Assembly (NCBI RefSeq): GCF_003387165.1
Contig: NZ_QUMW01000017.1
Span: forward strand, 21,705 to 85,704
Length of the DNA: 64,000 bases
Origin: Jeotgalicoccus halotolerans
Lineage (GTDB): Bacteria; Bacillota; Bacilli; Staphylococcales; Salinicoccaceae
Direction of reading: 5' to 3'
Positions 17,926 to 26,273 of this stretch are shown here, piece by piece. A program made the position numbers and the translations under genes. Under the pieces are notes generated by a model. The model did not search any database. It saw nothing but the letters and a program-made list of their open reading frames with translations, and had not been told where the DNA came from. How positions within the stretch are numbered: position 1 is the first letter of the stretch; the number at the start of each line of letters is the position of its first letter.

Positions 17926-19119
17926 ATGAAAATCATTAAAATATTAGCTTTAAAATTATATAAAATATTATTCTGGTTATGCGGAAAATCTTTTAACAAA
18001 GATCATTCGCTGATTATTTTCGAAAGTTTTCTCGGAAAACAGTTCAGTGATAATCCGCGCGCCCTATATGAATACATGACGATTCATTATCCGGAATACA
18101 GATTTTTATGGAGTGTGGACAAGCGGTATACTGAAGTGTTTGAACGCCATGATGTGCCTTATATTAAAAGATTCTCGTTCAGCTGGATGATCTATATGAA
18201 TAAGGCAGCATTGTGGATTTCAAACAGCAGAATGCCTCTCTGGATTCCAAAGCCGAAAGGCACGACGTATTTACAGACCTGGCACGGTACACCTTTGAAA
18301 AAGCTCGCTGTAGATATGGATGAAGTACATATGCCCGGTACTGATACTGAGAATTATAAAAAAAACTTTACCCGGGAATCGGCAAAATGGGATTTTCTAA
18401 TCTCGCCGAATGAGTATTCGAGTGAAATATTTAAAAGAGCATTTCAATTTGACGGGGAAATGCTGGAAACAGGTTACCCGAGAAATGATTTTCTTTTTAC
18501 GAACAGCGATGAGGAAGCCATTAATAATCTGAAAAAAGATTTGAATCTGCCGGAAGATAAAAAAATAATTTTGTATGCTCCGACTTGGCGCGATGATTCA
18601 TACCACGCGAAAGGCAGATATAAATTCAATCTCGAATTCGATATGAAACAAATGTATGAAAATTTGTCTGATGAATACATTATTATATTAAGACTGCATT
18701 ATCTAGTAAGCGAGAACCTCGATATAAGTGGATATGAAGGCTTTATTTATGATTATTCAAACTACGAGGAAATCAGAGATTTGTATGTTGTTTCGGACAT
18801 GCTGATTACAGACTACTCATCGGTATTTTTCGATTATGCGAACTTGGGACGTCCGATGATTTTTTATGTTTATGATATTGATAATTACCGCGACAAGCTC
18901 CGGGGATTTTATTTTGACTTTGAAAGAAAAGCGCCCGGTCCGCTTGTCACTGCGACAGATGAACTTCTGCAAGCAATTAAAAAGACGGAAACTGAAAACT
19001 TTAACGAAATATACAATACTGAAGAATTCCGCAGCAGATTCGGTGCACTTGAAGATGGCAAAGCGTCACAGCGTGTAGCCGATGAAGTTATTTGTTATTT
19101 AGGAAGTAAACTTGTATAA
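17926..19119 (+). CDS. CDP-glycerol glycerophosphotransferase (TarF/TagF-like)
   Basis: A 397-residue Glyphos_transf protein: IFESFLGKQFSDNPRALYEY, YLQTWHGTPLKKLAVDMDE, FLISPNEYSSEIFKRAF, KIILYAPTWRDDSY and MLITDYSSVFFDYANLGRPMIFYVYD. Length and motifs match single-domain TarF (389 in S. aureus, which adds a glycerol phosphate) and short TagF forms. The ATG at 17926 was preferred to GTG codons at 17917 and 17920, which lie in the probable binding site AGGTGTGG. It precedes tagG by 37 nt and is presumably cotranscribed with tagGH. Whether it primes, extends or builds a second chain relative to the 882-residue enzyme cannot be settled here. Confidence 0.85.
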   Translation: MKIIKILALKLYKILFWLCGKSFNKDHSLIIFESFLGKQFSDNPRALYEYMTIHYPEYRFLWSVDKRYTEVFERHDVPYIKRFSFSWMIYMNKAALWISNSRMPLWIPKPKGTTYLQTWHGTPLKKLAVDMDEVHMPGTDTENYKKNFTRESAKWDFLISPNEYSSEIFKRAFQFDGEMLETGYPRNDFLFTNSDEEAINNLKKDLNLPEDKKIILYAPTWRDDSYHAKGRYKFNLEFDMKQMYENLSDEYIIILRLHYLVSENLDISGYEGFIYDYSNYEEIRDLYVVSDMLITDYSSVFFDYANLGRPMIFYVYDIDNYRDKLRGFYFDFERKAPGPLVTATDELLQAIKKTETENFNEIYNTEEFRSRFGALEDGKASQRVADEVICYLGSKLV

Positions 19120-19156
19120 TTCATCATTGATGAAAATTTGAGGTTGTGAGTAACTT

Positions 19157-19978
19157 ATGAGATCCATGTGGAAGGTATTACAAGAACAGATTGCTCATTT
19201 TTATTTGGTAAGGCGTCTGTCGATATACGATATAAAAAGTAAGAACCAGAATAACTATCTCGGGATAGTCTGGGAAGTTCTGACGCCGGTCATCAGTATT
19301 CTTATCTACTGGTTTGTATTCGGTACATTGCGCTCACGCGCACCGATTGAAATGGATGGCATGGAAGTGCCTTTCTTCTTCTGGCTGTTTATAGGTTTTG
19401 TCGTTTGGACTTTCTTTTATCAGGCCAGTATAGAAGCATCCAAATCGATATATACACGTCTTAAGATGCTGTCAAAAATGAATTTCCCTTTAAGTGTAAT
19501 ACCTAATATTCCGATATTTTCCAAGTTTTATACGCATTTAATCATGCTTACCATTGCTTTTATTGTGTTTCAGTTTGCGGGTTATTACGTCAGCGTGTAC
19601 TTTATACAAATTCCTTATTTTATTTTTGCAACCTACGTGCTGGTATATTCATTTGCGCTGATTACATCGACGCTGTCAACACTGATCCGCGATGTGCATC
19701 TGGTACTTAATTCATTGCTCCGCATGCTGCTGTATTTATCGGGTGTGCTGTGGCCGCTGTCGATGCTCTCGGACTTCCCGAAGCTCGTAGTAATTATGCA
19801 ATTAAATCCGCTGGTATATTTAATTGAAGGATACCGCGCTGCATTTTTCGGTACAGAATGGTTCCTCGTTACCGAATGGAAATATTCTTTATATTTCTGG
19901 GGCCTCATGCTCGTGATGCTGTTTATCGGCTCGGTGCTGCACATTAAATTCAGACGTAATTTTATCGATTACTTATAA
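19157..19978 (+). CDS. tagG: Teichoic acid ABC exporter permease
   Basis: A 273-residue ABC-2 permease with about six membrane segments, including VISILIYWFVFGTL, FFFWLFIGFVVWTFFYQASI, YVLVYSFALITSTLSTLI and the closing YFWGLMLVMLFIGSVLHIKF. RRLSIYDIKSKNQNNYLGIVWEVLTPV at the N-terminus is the usual TagG/TarG start. It moves lipid-linked wall teichoic acid to the outer leaflet together with TagH, whose gene begins 12 nt downstream. It lies inside the teichoic acid locus and is therefore the primary exporter of the two in this window. GAGG at 19140 precedes the start. Confidence 0.92.
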   Translation: MRSMWKVLQEQIAHFYLVRRLSIYDIKSKNQNNYLGIVWEVLTPVISILIYWFVFGTLRSRAPIEMDGMEVPFFFWLFIGFVVWTFFYQASIEASKSIYTRLKMLSKMNFPLSVIPNIPIFSKFYTHLIMLTIAFIVFQFAGYYVSVYFIQIPYFIFATYVLVYSFALITSTLSTLIRDVHLVLNSLLRMLLYLSGVLWPLSMLSDFPKLVVIMQLNPLVYLIEGYRAAFFGTEWFLVTEWKYSLYFWGLMLVMLFIGSVLHIKFRRNFIDYL

Positions 19979-19990
19979 TGGGGTTTGAAA

Positions 19991-21352
19991 ATGACAAAAG
20001 CTATTATTACTAAAAATGTCGTGAAAAAATATAAACTGTACGAAAATCAAAAAGAGCGCATGCTTGATCTGATCAGTCCGAAAGGGCACGGAGATGATTT
20101 TTTTGCGCTGAACGGTGTAAACTTTGAAGCGGATAAAGGCGATGTAGTCGGATTTATCGGTATTAACGGCTCAGGTAAATCAACGCTGTCTAATATTATT
20201 GCAGGCATCGTTCCTGAAACGAGCGGCGAAGTCCAGGTTAACGGACAGCCTGCGCTTATCGCAGTTGCAGCAGGCCTGAATGATGATTTAACAGGCCGCG
20301 ATAATATTGAACTGAAATGTTTAATGCTCGGTTTTTCTAAAGATGAAATCAAAGAACTAGAGCCCGAAATCATTGAATTTGCAGAACTTGAAAACTTTAT
20401 CGATCAGCCGGTGAAGTCCTACTCGAGCGGGATGAAGTCAAGGCTCGGCTTTGCTATCAGCGTTAAAGTCGACCCAGATATTTTAATTATTGATGAAGCA
20501 TTGTCGGTCGGCGACAGAGCTTTTGCAGACAAAAGCCTGAAGAAAATGCTCGAATTTAAAGACCAGGGGAAGACGATGATTTTCGTCAGCCACTCCATCG
20601 GGCAGATGAAAACCTTCTGTGATAAAATTCTGTGGCTTGAATTCGGCCGTGTTAAAGCGTTTGGCGAAGTGAAAGATGTACTGCCGCTGTACGAAGCATT
20701 TCTTTTGAAATGGCAGAATATGCAGAAGGATGAAAGAGACTCATACAGGGCGAAGATAATGTCGAAAGACCCGGCTGAAAACAAATATAAAAAGCTTGGG
20801 GATTTGATGGTCCTGGATGATGATGAAGAACTCGAAACATCTCACACTTATTCAGTCCGTCCGGTCAGCAGGCTGGCGCATTTAAAAGCATATACGACAT
20901 ATATATACAGCTCTCCGAATGAAGAAGAAGGTAAAACAGATGCACAGCATTTGAAGAACAAAGTATATTACGTTAAAAGAGAAGCGACATACCAGTTTGA
21001 GAACTATTACCTGCTGAGTACAAAACCAAGTGGTGAAGAAGGTGTTGTAGGCTGGATCAGAGGAATTGAAACATCTTCGCATGTGCATACATTGGTGGAC
21101 AATGACAAAAAAACATTTTATTTAAAAGGGCGCGGTTATGCATCAAGTAAACCGTGGGGCGGAAAACGTCAGTATATTCATGAATCACTGGAAAATCATG
21201 GCGACCTGTCCTTTAATGCAGACGAAACCGTTCTGGTTGGCAACAATATCTGGTATAGAGGCGTTATTGAAGGAGAAAATAAACCGGTATGGATACACAG
21301 CAACAATGTTGTGAGGGATACTGAAGAACTTAATGATAATGAAGATGTTTAA
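19991..21352 (+). CDS. tagH: Teichoic acid ABC exporter ATPase with C-terminal GW/SH3-like modules
   Basis: A 453-residue protein. The nucleotide-binding domain (1-~240) has Walker A GINGSGKS at 57-64, signature YSSGM at 144-148, Walker B ILIIDE and the H-loop in IFVSHS. After an acidic linker, residues ~275-437 hold two ~80-residue modules that look alike: each begins near LAHLKAYTTYIYSS or TLVDNDKKTFYLKGRGYAS and ends with a Trp motif (GWIRG, W355; VWIHS, W434). These resemble GW/SH3b cell-wall-binding repeats. B. subtilis TagH has a comparable outer domain but with a membrane helix before it; no hydrophobic segment of helix length is visible here. The start at 19991 was chosen for GGGG at 19980-19983. 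Confidence 0.88.
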   Translation: MTKAIITKNVVKKYKLYENQKERMLDLISPKGHGDDFFALNGVNFEADKGDVVGFIGINGSGKSTLSNIIAGIVPETSGEVQVNGQPALIAVAAGLNDDLTGRDNIELKCLMLGFSKDEIKELEPEIIEFAELENFIDQPVKSYSSGMKSRLGFAISVKVDPDILIIDEALSVGDRAFADKSLKKMLEFKDQGKTMIFVSHSIGQMKTFCDKILWLEFGRVKAFGEVKDVLPLYEAFLLKWQNMQKDERDSYRAKIMSKDPAENKYKKLGDLMVLDDDEELETSHTYSVRPVSRLAHLKAYTTYIYSSPNEEEGKTDAQHLKNKVYYVKREATYQFENYYLLSTKPSGEEGVVGWIRGIETSSHVHTLVDNDKKTFYLKGRGYASSKPWGGKRQYIHESLENHGDLSFNADETVLVGNNIWYRGVIEGENKPVWIHSNNVVRDTEELNDNEDV

Positions 21353-21371
21353 GAGGTGCTCTGCACCTCTT
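21351..21371. terminator. Hairpin between convergent tagH and glpQ-like genes
   Basis: A 9-bp stem AAGAGGTGC (21351-21359 with 21363-21371) flanked by short A/T tracts; it probably terminates both convergent units. The T tract is short on the plus side. Confidence 0.6.
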
Positions 21372-22089
21372 AATTTATTTCATATAACGTTTCCAGCGAT
21401 GTAAAAAATCCATCGGCGCCGATTTCTATCAGTCTGTCAGCTTCTTTTTGGCTTTTTACAGTATACGGGTACACTTTTAAATTGTACTTGTGGCATTCTT
21501 CAATAAAAGCGGCATCGGTAATTTTTTTATTAGGATGCACACTGACAGCATTAAGACCGGTCATGTTTACATACTTTCCGGTATTAATCATCGGGTAATG
21601 CATCAGAAAACCAAGCCTAATATCCGGATTGCATTCGGCAATCCGCAGAAGAGCTGTATGGTCAAATGATGAAACGATAATATTTTCGAGATTATAATAT
21701 TGATTCGCAAGGTCTGCGACCTGTTTTTCTATCCCGGCATGGGGGACAGGAGAATTTTTAATTTCAATATTAAGGAGAAGATCTTCAGGCATAGACTGAA
21801 GGATTTTTTGTAAAGACGGAATTTTGGCACCGGCGAATTCAGCATTAAAATATTTACCGACATCTATAGTCTGAAGCTCGTCAAAAGTATACTGGTTAAC
21901 AGCGAGTTTCGCATCCTTATTATAGCGCTTCAGCTTATAGTCATGCACGACGACCGGCACTTCGTCTTTCGTCAGCTGAACATCCAGTTCAATTGCACGT
22001 GCACCGTGTTCAACCGCTGTTCTAAATGCGGCTTCCGTGTTTTCCGGGGCGATGGACTCAGCACCGCGGTGGGCAAACACAATAACCAT
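21370..22089 (-). CDS. Cytosolic glycerophosphodiester phosphodiesterase
   Basis: A 239-residue GDPD enzyme: FAHRGAESIAPENTEAAF at the start, then AIELDVQLTKDEVPVVVHD with the Glu/Asp/His metal and catalytic residues, LLNIEIKN and the late KVYPYTVKSQKEADRLIEIGADGFFT. It hydrolyses glycerophosphodiesters to glycerol 3-phosphate and an alcohol. No signal peptide, so it is intracellular (UgpQ type). The ATG at 22089 is placed 6 nt behind TTGGAGTG; a GTG nine bases upstream overlaps that site. Beside tagD, tagB and tagA, it may recycle glycerophosphate from teichoic acid or phospholipid turnover back to TagD; that link is inference. Confidence 0.9.
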   Translation of the reverse strand: MVIVFAHRGAESIAPENTEAAFRTAVEHGARAIELDVQLTKDEVPVVVHDYKLKRYNKDAKLAVNQYTFDELQTIDVGKYFNAEFAGAKIPSLQKILQSMPEDLLLNIEIKNSPVPHAGIEKQVADLANQYYNLENIIVSSFDHTALLRIAECNPDIRLGFLMHYPMINTGKYVNMTGLNAVSVHPNKKITDAAFIEECHKYNLKVYPYTVKSQKEADRLIEIGADGFFTSLETLYEIN

Positions 22090-22185
22090 AAAATTCACTC
22101 CAATTTTAATTAAACTTTAATACTTGTAGTGTAACATTCCAAAGTAAAGAAATTATTAAGATGACATAAGAAAGGAAGGGTCACT

Positions 22186-22983
22186 GTGACAGTAAAATTT
22201 AATACTGTTAAATTGATGGATATCGATTTTATCAATATATCCAGATACTCATTTTTAAAACATATCGTCTATCCGTCTATTGAACAACAGAAAAAATGTT
22301 TTATCGTCACTGCAAACCCGGAAGTTGTTATTGCAACCCGGGATGATCCGGACTTTAAAACGATAGTTAAAAGTGCTGACTACGTGCTTGCTGACGGAAT
22401 CGGTGTAGTCAATGCATCGAAATTAATCGGCAATCCGCTAAAAGAACGGGTAACTGGTGTTGACCTGATGTACGATCTGCTGAAATATGCAGATATTAAT
22501 AAAAAACGCGTATTCTTTTTAGGTGCCAGTGAAGAAGTGAATATTAAAGTGGCTGAAATTGTTAAAAAAGATTATCCCGGCCTGATTATAGCGGGCAGGA
22601 AGAATGGCTATTTTAATAGATATAATGACGATATTGCTGATTACATTGCTGGAACGAAACCTGATATTATATTTGTTGCGCTTGGCGCGAAGCGGCAGGA
22701 AGGCTGGATACACCATTATTTGGAGAAATTCGATAAAGGTATATTTATCGGTGTCGGCGGCAGTTTCGATGTGCTGAGCGGACAGCTCAAACGGGCTCCG
22801 GCTATATGGATTAAGCTGCAGCTGGAATGGCTTTACCGCTTAATTAAAGAACCTCACAGAATGAGACGGGATCTAAAAGTACTGGAGTTCATGCTGCTGC
22901 ACGTCCCGGTCATTAAAACAATTATGAAGTGGCTCGGATTCTCAAAGTCCAAGCCGAGATCAAACAGGGACGGCATACGCTAA
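22186..22983 (+). CDS. tagA: N-acetylglucosaminyldiphosphoundecaprenol N-acetyl-beta-D-mannosaminyltransferase
   Basis: A 265-residue WecG/TagA family (GT26) enzyme. Characteristic blocks are FIVTANPEVVIATRDDPDF, YVLADGIGVVNASKLIG, ERVTGVDLMYDLL, VFFLGASEEVNIKVAE, PDIIFVALGAKRQEGWI and GVGGSFDVLSGQLKRAPAW-like (GQLKRAPAIWIKLQLEWLYRL). It adds ManNAc to GlcNAc-PP-undecaprenol, the committed step of wall teichoic acid linkage-unit synthesis. The GTG start at 22186 follows AAAGGAAGGG by 5 nt. It is transcribed divergently from the phosphodiesterase. TagO, which makes its substrate, is not in the window. Confidence 0.95.
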   Translation: MTVKFNTVKLMDIDFINISRYSFLKHIVYPSIEQQKKCFIVTANPEVVIATRDDPDFKTIVKSADYVLADGIGVVNASKLIGNPLKERVTGVDLMYDLLKYADINKKRVFFLGASEEVNIKVAEIVKKDYPGLIIAGRKNGYFNRYNDDIADYIAGTKPDIIFVALGAKRQEGWIHHYLEKFDKGIFIGVGGSFDVLSGQLKRAPAIWIKLQLEWLYRLIKEPHRMRRDLKVLEFMLLHVPVIKTIMKWLGFSKSKPRSNRDGIR

Positions 22984-23058
22984 AGTATTTATGTCCGGCC
23001 TCTCTTTTATGGTAAGATATTTTTAAGTTTCAACACATCATGAAGCGGGGGAGATCAA

Positions 23059-24837
23059 ATGACCGGAGAAATGATATTTGTCGGACTTGTCATTGTATTA
23101 ATGTTAATAGGCTTATCATTTGAAGTAATCCGTGCGGATTTCTTAATATTTTTAGTTCTGGTTATTTTTCTGATTACCGGCGTGATTAGCAGCGAGCAGG
23201 CTTTAAGCGGCTTTTCAAACGAAGGGATGCTGACTGTACTGCTCTTGTTTATCGTGGCCGGTGCAATTCAAAAACACGGCATAATAGAACTTGTCGTTTA
23301 CCGGCTGCTTGGCAAAGCTGCCAATGTGAAGAAGAGTATGATTAAAGTAATGCTGCCGGTCGGTCTCTCTTCGGGTTTTCTTAATAATACTCCGATAGTC
23401 GTTGCCTTAACACCGATAATTAGAGATTGGGCGTTCGATAACGGCTACAGTCCATCTAAATTCCTGATTCCTTTATCTTATATGACGATTTTAGGCGGAA
23501 CGATTACCATGATAGGGACGTCGACGACTCTGGTTGTACACGGACTGCTGGTTGGTGCGGGGCTCGAGGGTTTCTCATTCTTTACTTTAGCTGCAGTAGG
23601 TGTGCCGATTACCGCAGCGGGCTTAATTTACTTGCTGACATTAGGCTATAAACTGCTGCCGGAACATCTTGGAGCTAAGGAGCAGATTAGCCAGGAAACA
23701 AAAGAATTTCTTGCAGAAGCCATAATAGAAGATAAATTTGAACACGAAGGAGAGACTGTTACCAAGCTCGGCCGGGATGTTCTGGATGGAATCTATGTGA
23801 TTGAAATTATAAGAAATAACAGCAGAGTCTATCCTGTCACAGGCGAGACTAAAGTGCTTGCCGGCGACCATATCATTTTTTCCGGTTCTCTGAATACTAT
23901 AGGGAAAATCCAAAAATTTAAAGGTGTCACTATTAAAACAGGTACAGAACTTACGCTTGATGATGTCGTTAATAAAGACAGTCATCTGATTGAAACAGTT
24001 GTCTCGCATAACTCATCGCTGTTAAATAAAACGCTTAAAGAGGCGAATTTTAAAACGCGCTACGACGCCGGTGTTATTGCGATTCACCGAAATAATCAGC
24101 GTATTAAAAGCAGGGTGGGAGATATCGTTTTAAAAACAGGGGATACACTGCTCCTCCTTGCGGATAATAATTTTATTAATATGCACAAATATTCCGGAGA
24201 TTTCTACGTGGTCAATGATGTTGCTCCGCCTGAAAATCTCAATCAGGATATGAGAAAAGGCTGGGTCAGCTTAATCGCTCTGGTTTCTATGATTCTTGTA
24301 GTGACCTTGGGCTGGTTCACAATGCTTGAAGCTATGATGATTCTTGTTGTGCTCCTGATTGGTTTTAGATTTATTTCACCGAATGAAGTGAAGAAATTTG
24401 TACAATTTGATGTTATCCTGCTGATTGCGAGCGCCTTTGCCGTCGGTGCTGCAATGACGGAATCGGGATTAGCACAATATATAGCAGGCGGACTGACAGC
24501 ACTTGCAACGCCGTTCGGAATCCTCGGTGTGCTTTTCATTGTGTATCTCGTCACGAATTGTTTTACTGAAGTCATTACAAACAGCGCAGCAGCAGTACTG
24601 ATGTTTCCGATAGCACTTGAAGTTGCAGATGCGATGAATATTGAGTATATGGGTTTGATAATTACTGTAGCAATTGCCGCATCAGCAAGTTTTATGACGC
24701 CGATCGGCTATCAGACGAACTTAATTGTTTACGGACCCGGCGGTTACAAATTTAGTGATTATATAAAGGTCGGTGCACCGCTTGCTCTGATAACGATGTT
24801 TATCGCGTGTTTTATTATTTACTTTGTCTGGTATTAG
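23059..24837 (+). CDS. SLC13-family (DASS) permease with two TrkA-C domains
   Basis: A 592-residue membrane protein. N-terminal helices (VGLVIVLMLIGLSFEVI onward) contain SSGFLNNTPIVVALTPII and GGTITMIGTSTTLVV, the repeat-hairpin SNT-like signatures of the CitM/SLC13 superfamily. Residues ~210-390 are soluble and hold two TrkA-C-like domains (GIYVIEIIRNNSRV... GETKVLAGDHIIFSG, and VIAIHRNNQRIKS... LKTGDTLLLLAD). The second membrane half follows, with EVITNSAAAVLMFPIAL and GYQTNLIVYGPGGYK near the end. Such proteins carry divalent anions (sulfate, carboxylates) with sodium; substrate not readable here. GCGGGGGAG precedes the ATG. Not obviously coupled to neighbours. Confidence 0.85.
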   Translation: MTGEMIFVGLVIVLMLIGLSFEVIRADFLIFLVLVIFLITGVISSEQALSGFSNEGMLTVLLLFIVAGAIQKHGIIELVVYRLLGKAANVKKSMIKVMLPVGLSSGFLNNTPIVVALTPIIRDWAFDNGYSPSKFLIPLSYMTILGGTITMIGTSTTLVVHGLLVGAGLEGFSFFTLAAVGVPITAAGLIYLLTLGYKLLPEHLGAKEQISQETKEFLAEAIIEDKFEHEGETVTKLGRDVLDGIYVIEIIRNNSRVYPVTGETKVLAGDHIIFSGSLNTIGKIQKFKGVTIKTGTELTLDDVVNKDSHLIETVVSHNSSLLNKTLKEANFKTRYDAGVIAIHRNNQRIKSRVGDIVLKTGDTLLLLADNNFINMHKYSGDFYVVNDVAPPENLNQDMRKGWVSLIALVSMILVVTLGWFTMLEAMMILVVLLIGFRFISPNEVKKFVQFDVILLIASAFAVGAAMTESGLAQYIAGGLTALATPFGILGVLFIVYLVTNCFTEVITNSAAAVLMFPIALEVADAMNIEYMGLIITVAIAASASFMTPIGYQTNLIVYGPGGYKFSDYIKVGAPLALITMFIACFIIYFVWY

Positions 24838-24936
24838 CTGACTTCAGGAAATGAAATATTATATTTCAACGAGATTACAACTGTGTTACAATACTTAATG
24901 AACGAAATGAAAAGTCATTGTATGTGAGGTCCTAAC

Positions 24937-25617
24937 TTGAGACAAATATTATTATCAATATTTGTATTATTTCTATTCGGATGTAATCAAAACGATAAAT
25001 TTTCTAAAGCGGAAGATTTATCGACAGTTGCTAAAACACATTTCACTGCAAGTAACTTGGTTATAACGGCATCAGGAGATACTGCAAATAATTCATCGAA
25101 CAGTACAGCTGATAACAGCAGATACGATACTGAAAATTTACTGAAAAACAATATAAATGATTCTAAACAGTCAGACAGCGCAGAGTTTGAATTACTTCTC
25201 CGGCAAATTAACGAAACTCATGACGACATATTTAATATATGGGATGATAACTTCCTTCCGCTTTATAATGCGTATCAGTTTGATGAGCTGGAAGTGGAAT
25301 ATGCAGCTGATGAAATTACGAATTTAAATGAAAGCTATATAGCTCTTCAGGAAGAAGTCCGGATTATTCCAATCCCTGATAATTTACCGGAAAATGTACG
25401 CCACCGTGTTCAGGAGATAAAAGACGATCTGCTCCTTGCAATATCCAACCGGTCACTCGCTGTCATCGAATTTAAATCAATGCTCGGCAGTGACGAAAAG
25501 TCTCATCAGGCCTTGATGGATATTCACATCGCAAACAGCAACCGCTACTTAAACGAAGCTAAAGAAGTTAATGCGGAACTCGTCCTTAAAAATGAAAAGC
25601 TGATTACAGTTAAATAA
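24937..25617 (+). CDS. Putative lipoprotein of unknown function
   Basis: A 226-residue lipoprotein candidate: MRQILLSIFVLFLFGC is a short signal peptide ending in a lipobox with Cys16. A Ser/Asn/Thr-rich linker follows (~40-65). Residues ~80-225 are predominantly helical and acidic (EFELLLRQINETHDDIF, ITNLNESYIALQEEVRIIP, ALMDIHIANSNRYLNEAKEV). The start is TTG at 24937 behind GTGAGG. It resembles the helical lipoproteins of the YkyA type seen at 44334, but similarity is too weak to assign. A TACAAT -10 at 24887-24892 is the only promoter hint. Attached to the outer face of the membrane; role unknown. Confidence 0.7.
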   Translation: MRQILLSIFVLFLFGCNQNDKFSKAEDLSTVAKTHFTASNLVITASGDTANNSSNSTADNSRYDTENLLKNNINDSKQSDSAEFELLLRQINETHDDIFNIWDDNFLPLYNAYQFDELEVEYAADEITNLNESYIALQEEVRIIPIPDNLPENVRHRVQEIKDDLLLAISNRSLAVIEFKSMLGSDEKSHQALMDIHIANSNRYLNEAKEVNAELVLKNEKLITVK

Positions 25618-25620
25618 TTA

Positions 25621-25647
25621 AAAACACTGATTATCAGTGTTTTTTTA
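25621..25647 (+). terminator. Rho-independent terminator
   Basis: AAAACACTGA (25621-25630) pairs with TCAGTGTTTT (25634-25643), followed by T residues; directly behind the lipoprotein gene. Confidence 0.8.
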
Positions 25648-25717
25648 TGTTTAAAATGCAGTGAAGCGGGAAAATTAATCATTAGAATCATATTTACTTT
25701 ACAGGAGGAATTAATTT

Positions 25718-26230
25718 ATGACCAAAAAAGTAGCTGTTATCATGACGGATTTTGTCGAAGATATTGAATACACTAGCCCTAAAGAAGCTATTGAGGAAGC
25801 AGGGCATGAAACGGTGCTCATTTCTCCGGACGGTTCAACTGTGGAAGGTAAAAAAGGCGGGAAATTTGAAGCGGATAAATCTATCGGAGAGGTAACGCCA
25901 TCTGATTATGATGCACTGTTAATCCCAGGAGGATTTTCACCTGATGGTTTACGCGGTGACAAGGAAGACCGATTTGGCAAGTTCGCCAAACATTTCCTGG
26001 AAGAAGACAAACCGGTATTTGCAATTTGCCATGGGCCTCAGCTTCTGGTAGATACTGATTTATTAAAAGACAGAAAAATTACAAGTGTTAAAAATGTTAA
26101 AAATGATTTGATTAATGCGGGAGCGAACTGGGAAGACAGCCCGCTTGCGGTTTGCGGCAATCTTGCTACGAGCCGGACACCTGATGATTTAGATCAGTTT
26201 AACGCTGAAATTAAAAGACAATTAGGTTAA
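25718..26230 (+). CDS. DJ-1/PfpI family protein (type 1 glutamine amidotransferase-like)
   Basis: A 170-residue protein with the PfpI layout: VAVIMTDFVEDIEYTSPKEAIEEAGH, YDALLIPGGFSPDGLRGD and the nucleophile elbow PVFAICHGPQLLVD, with the catalytic-type Cys flanked by His. It ends with ARTPDDL-like sequence (TSRTPDDLDQF) that is typical of the YfkM/YraA general stress proteins in Bacillales. Members act as deglycases, chaperones or proteases; the exact activity is debated. GGAGG lies 8-12 nt ahead of the ATG. It is monocistronic, with a terminator on each side. Confidence 0.88.
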   Translation: MTKKVAVIMTDFVEDIEYTSPKEAIEEAGHETVLISPDGSTVEGKKGGKFEADKSIGEVTPSDYDALLIPGGFSPDGLRGDKEDRFGKFAKHFLEEDKPVFAICHGPQLLVDTDLLKDRKITSVKNVKNDLINAGANWEDSPLAVCGNLATSRTPDDLDQFNAEIKRQLG

Positions 26231-26236
26231 AAGTAA

Positions 26237-26264
26237 AGGCTGCAGCGGAATTCCGCTGCAGCCT
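26237..26264. terminator. Bidirectional terminator
   Basis: A perfect 28-bp palindrome (26237-26250 with 26251-26264, arm AGGCTGCAGCGGAA) between the convergent PfpI and Ig-like genes. T tracts are weak, so efficiency is uncertain. Confidence 0.65.
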
Positions 26265-26273
26265 GTTATTTAA

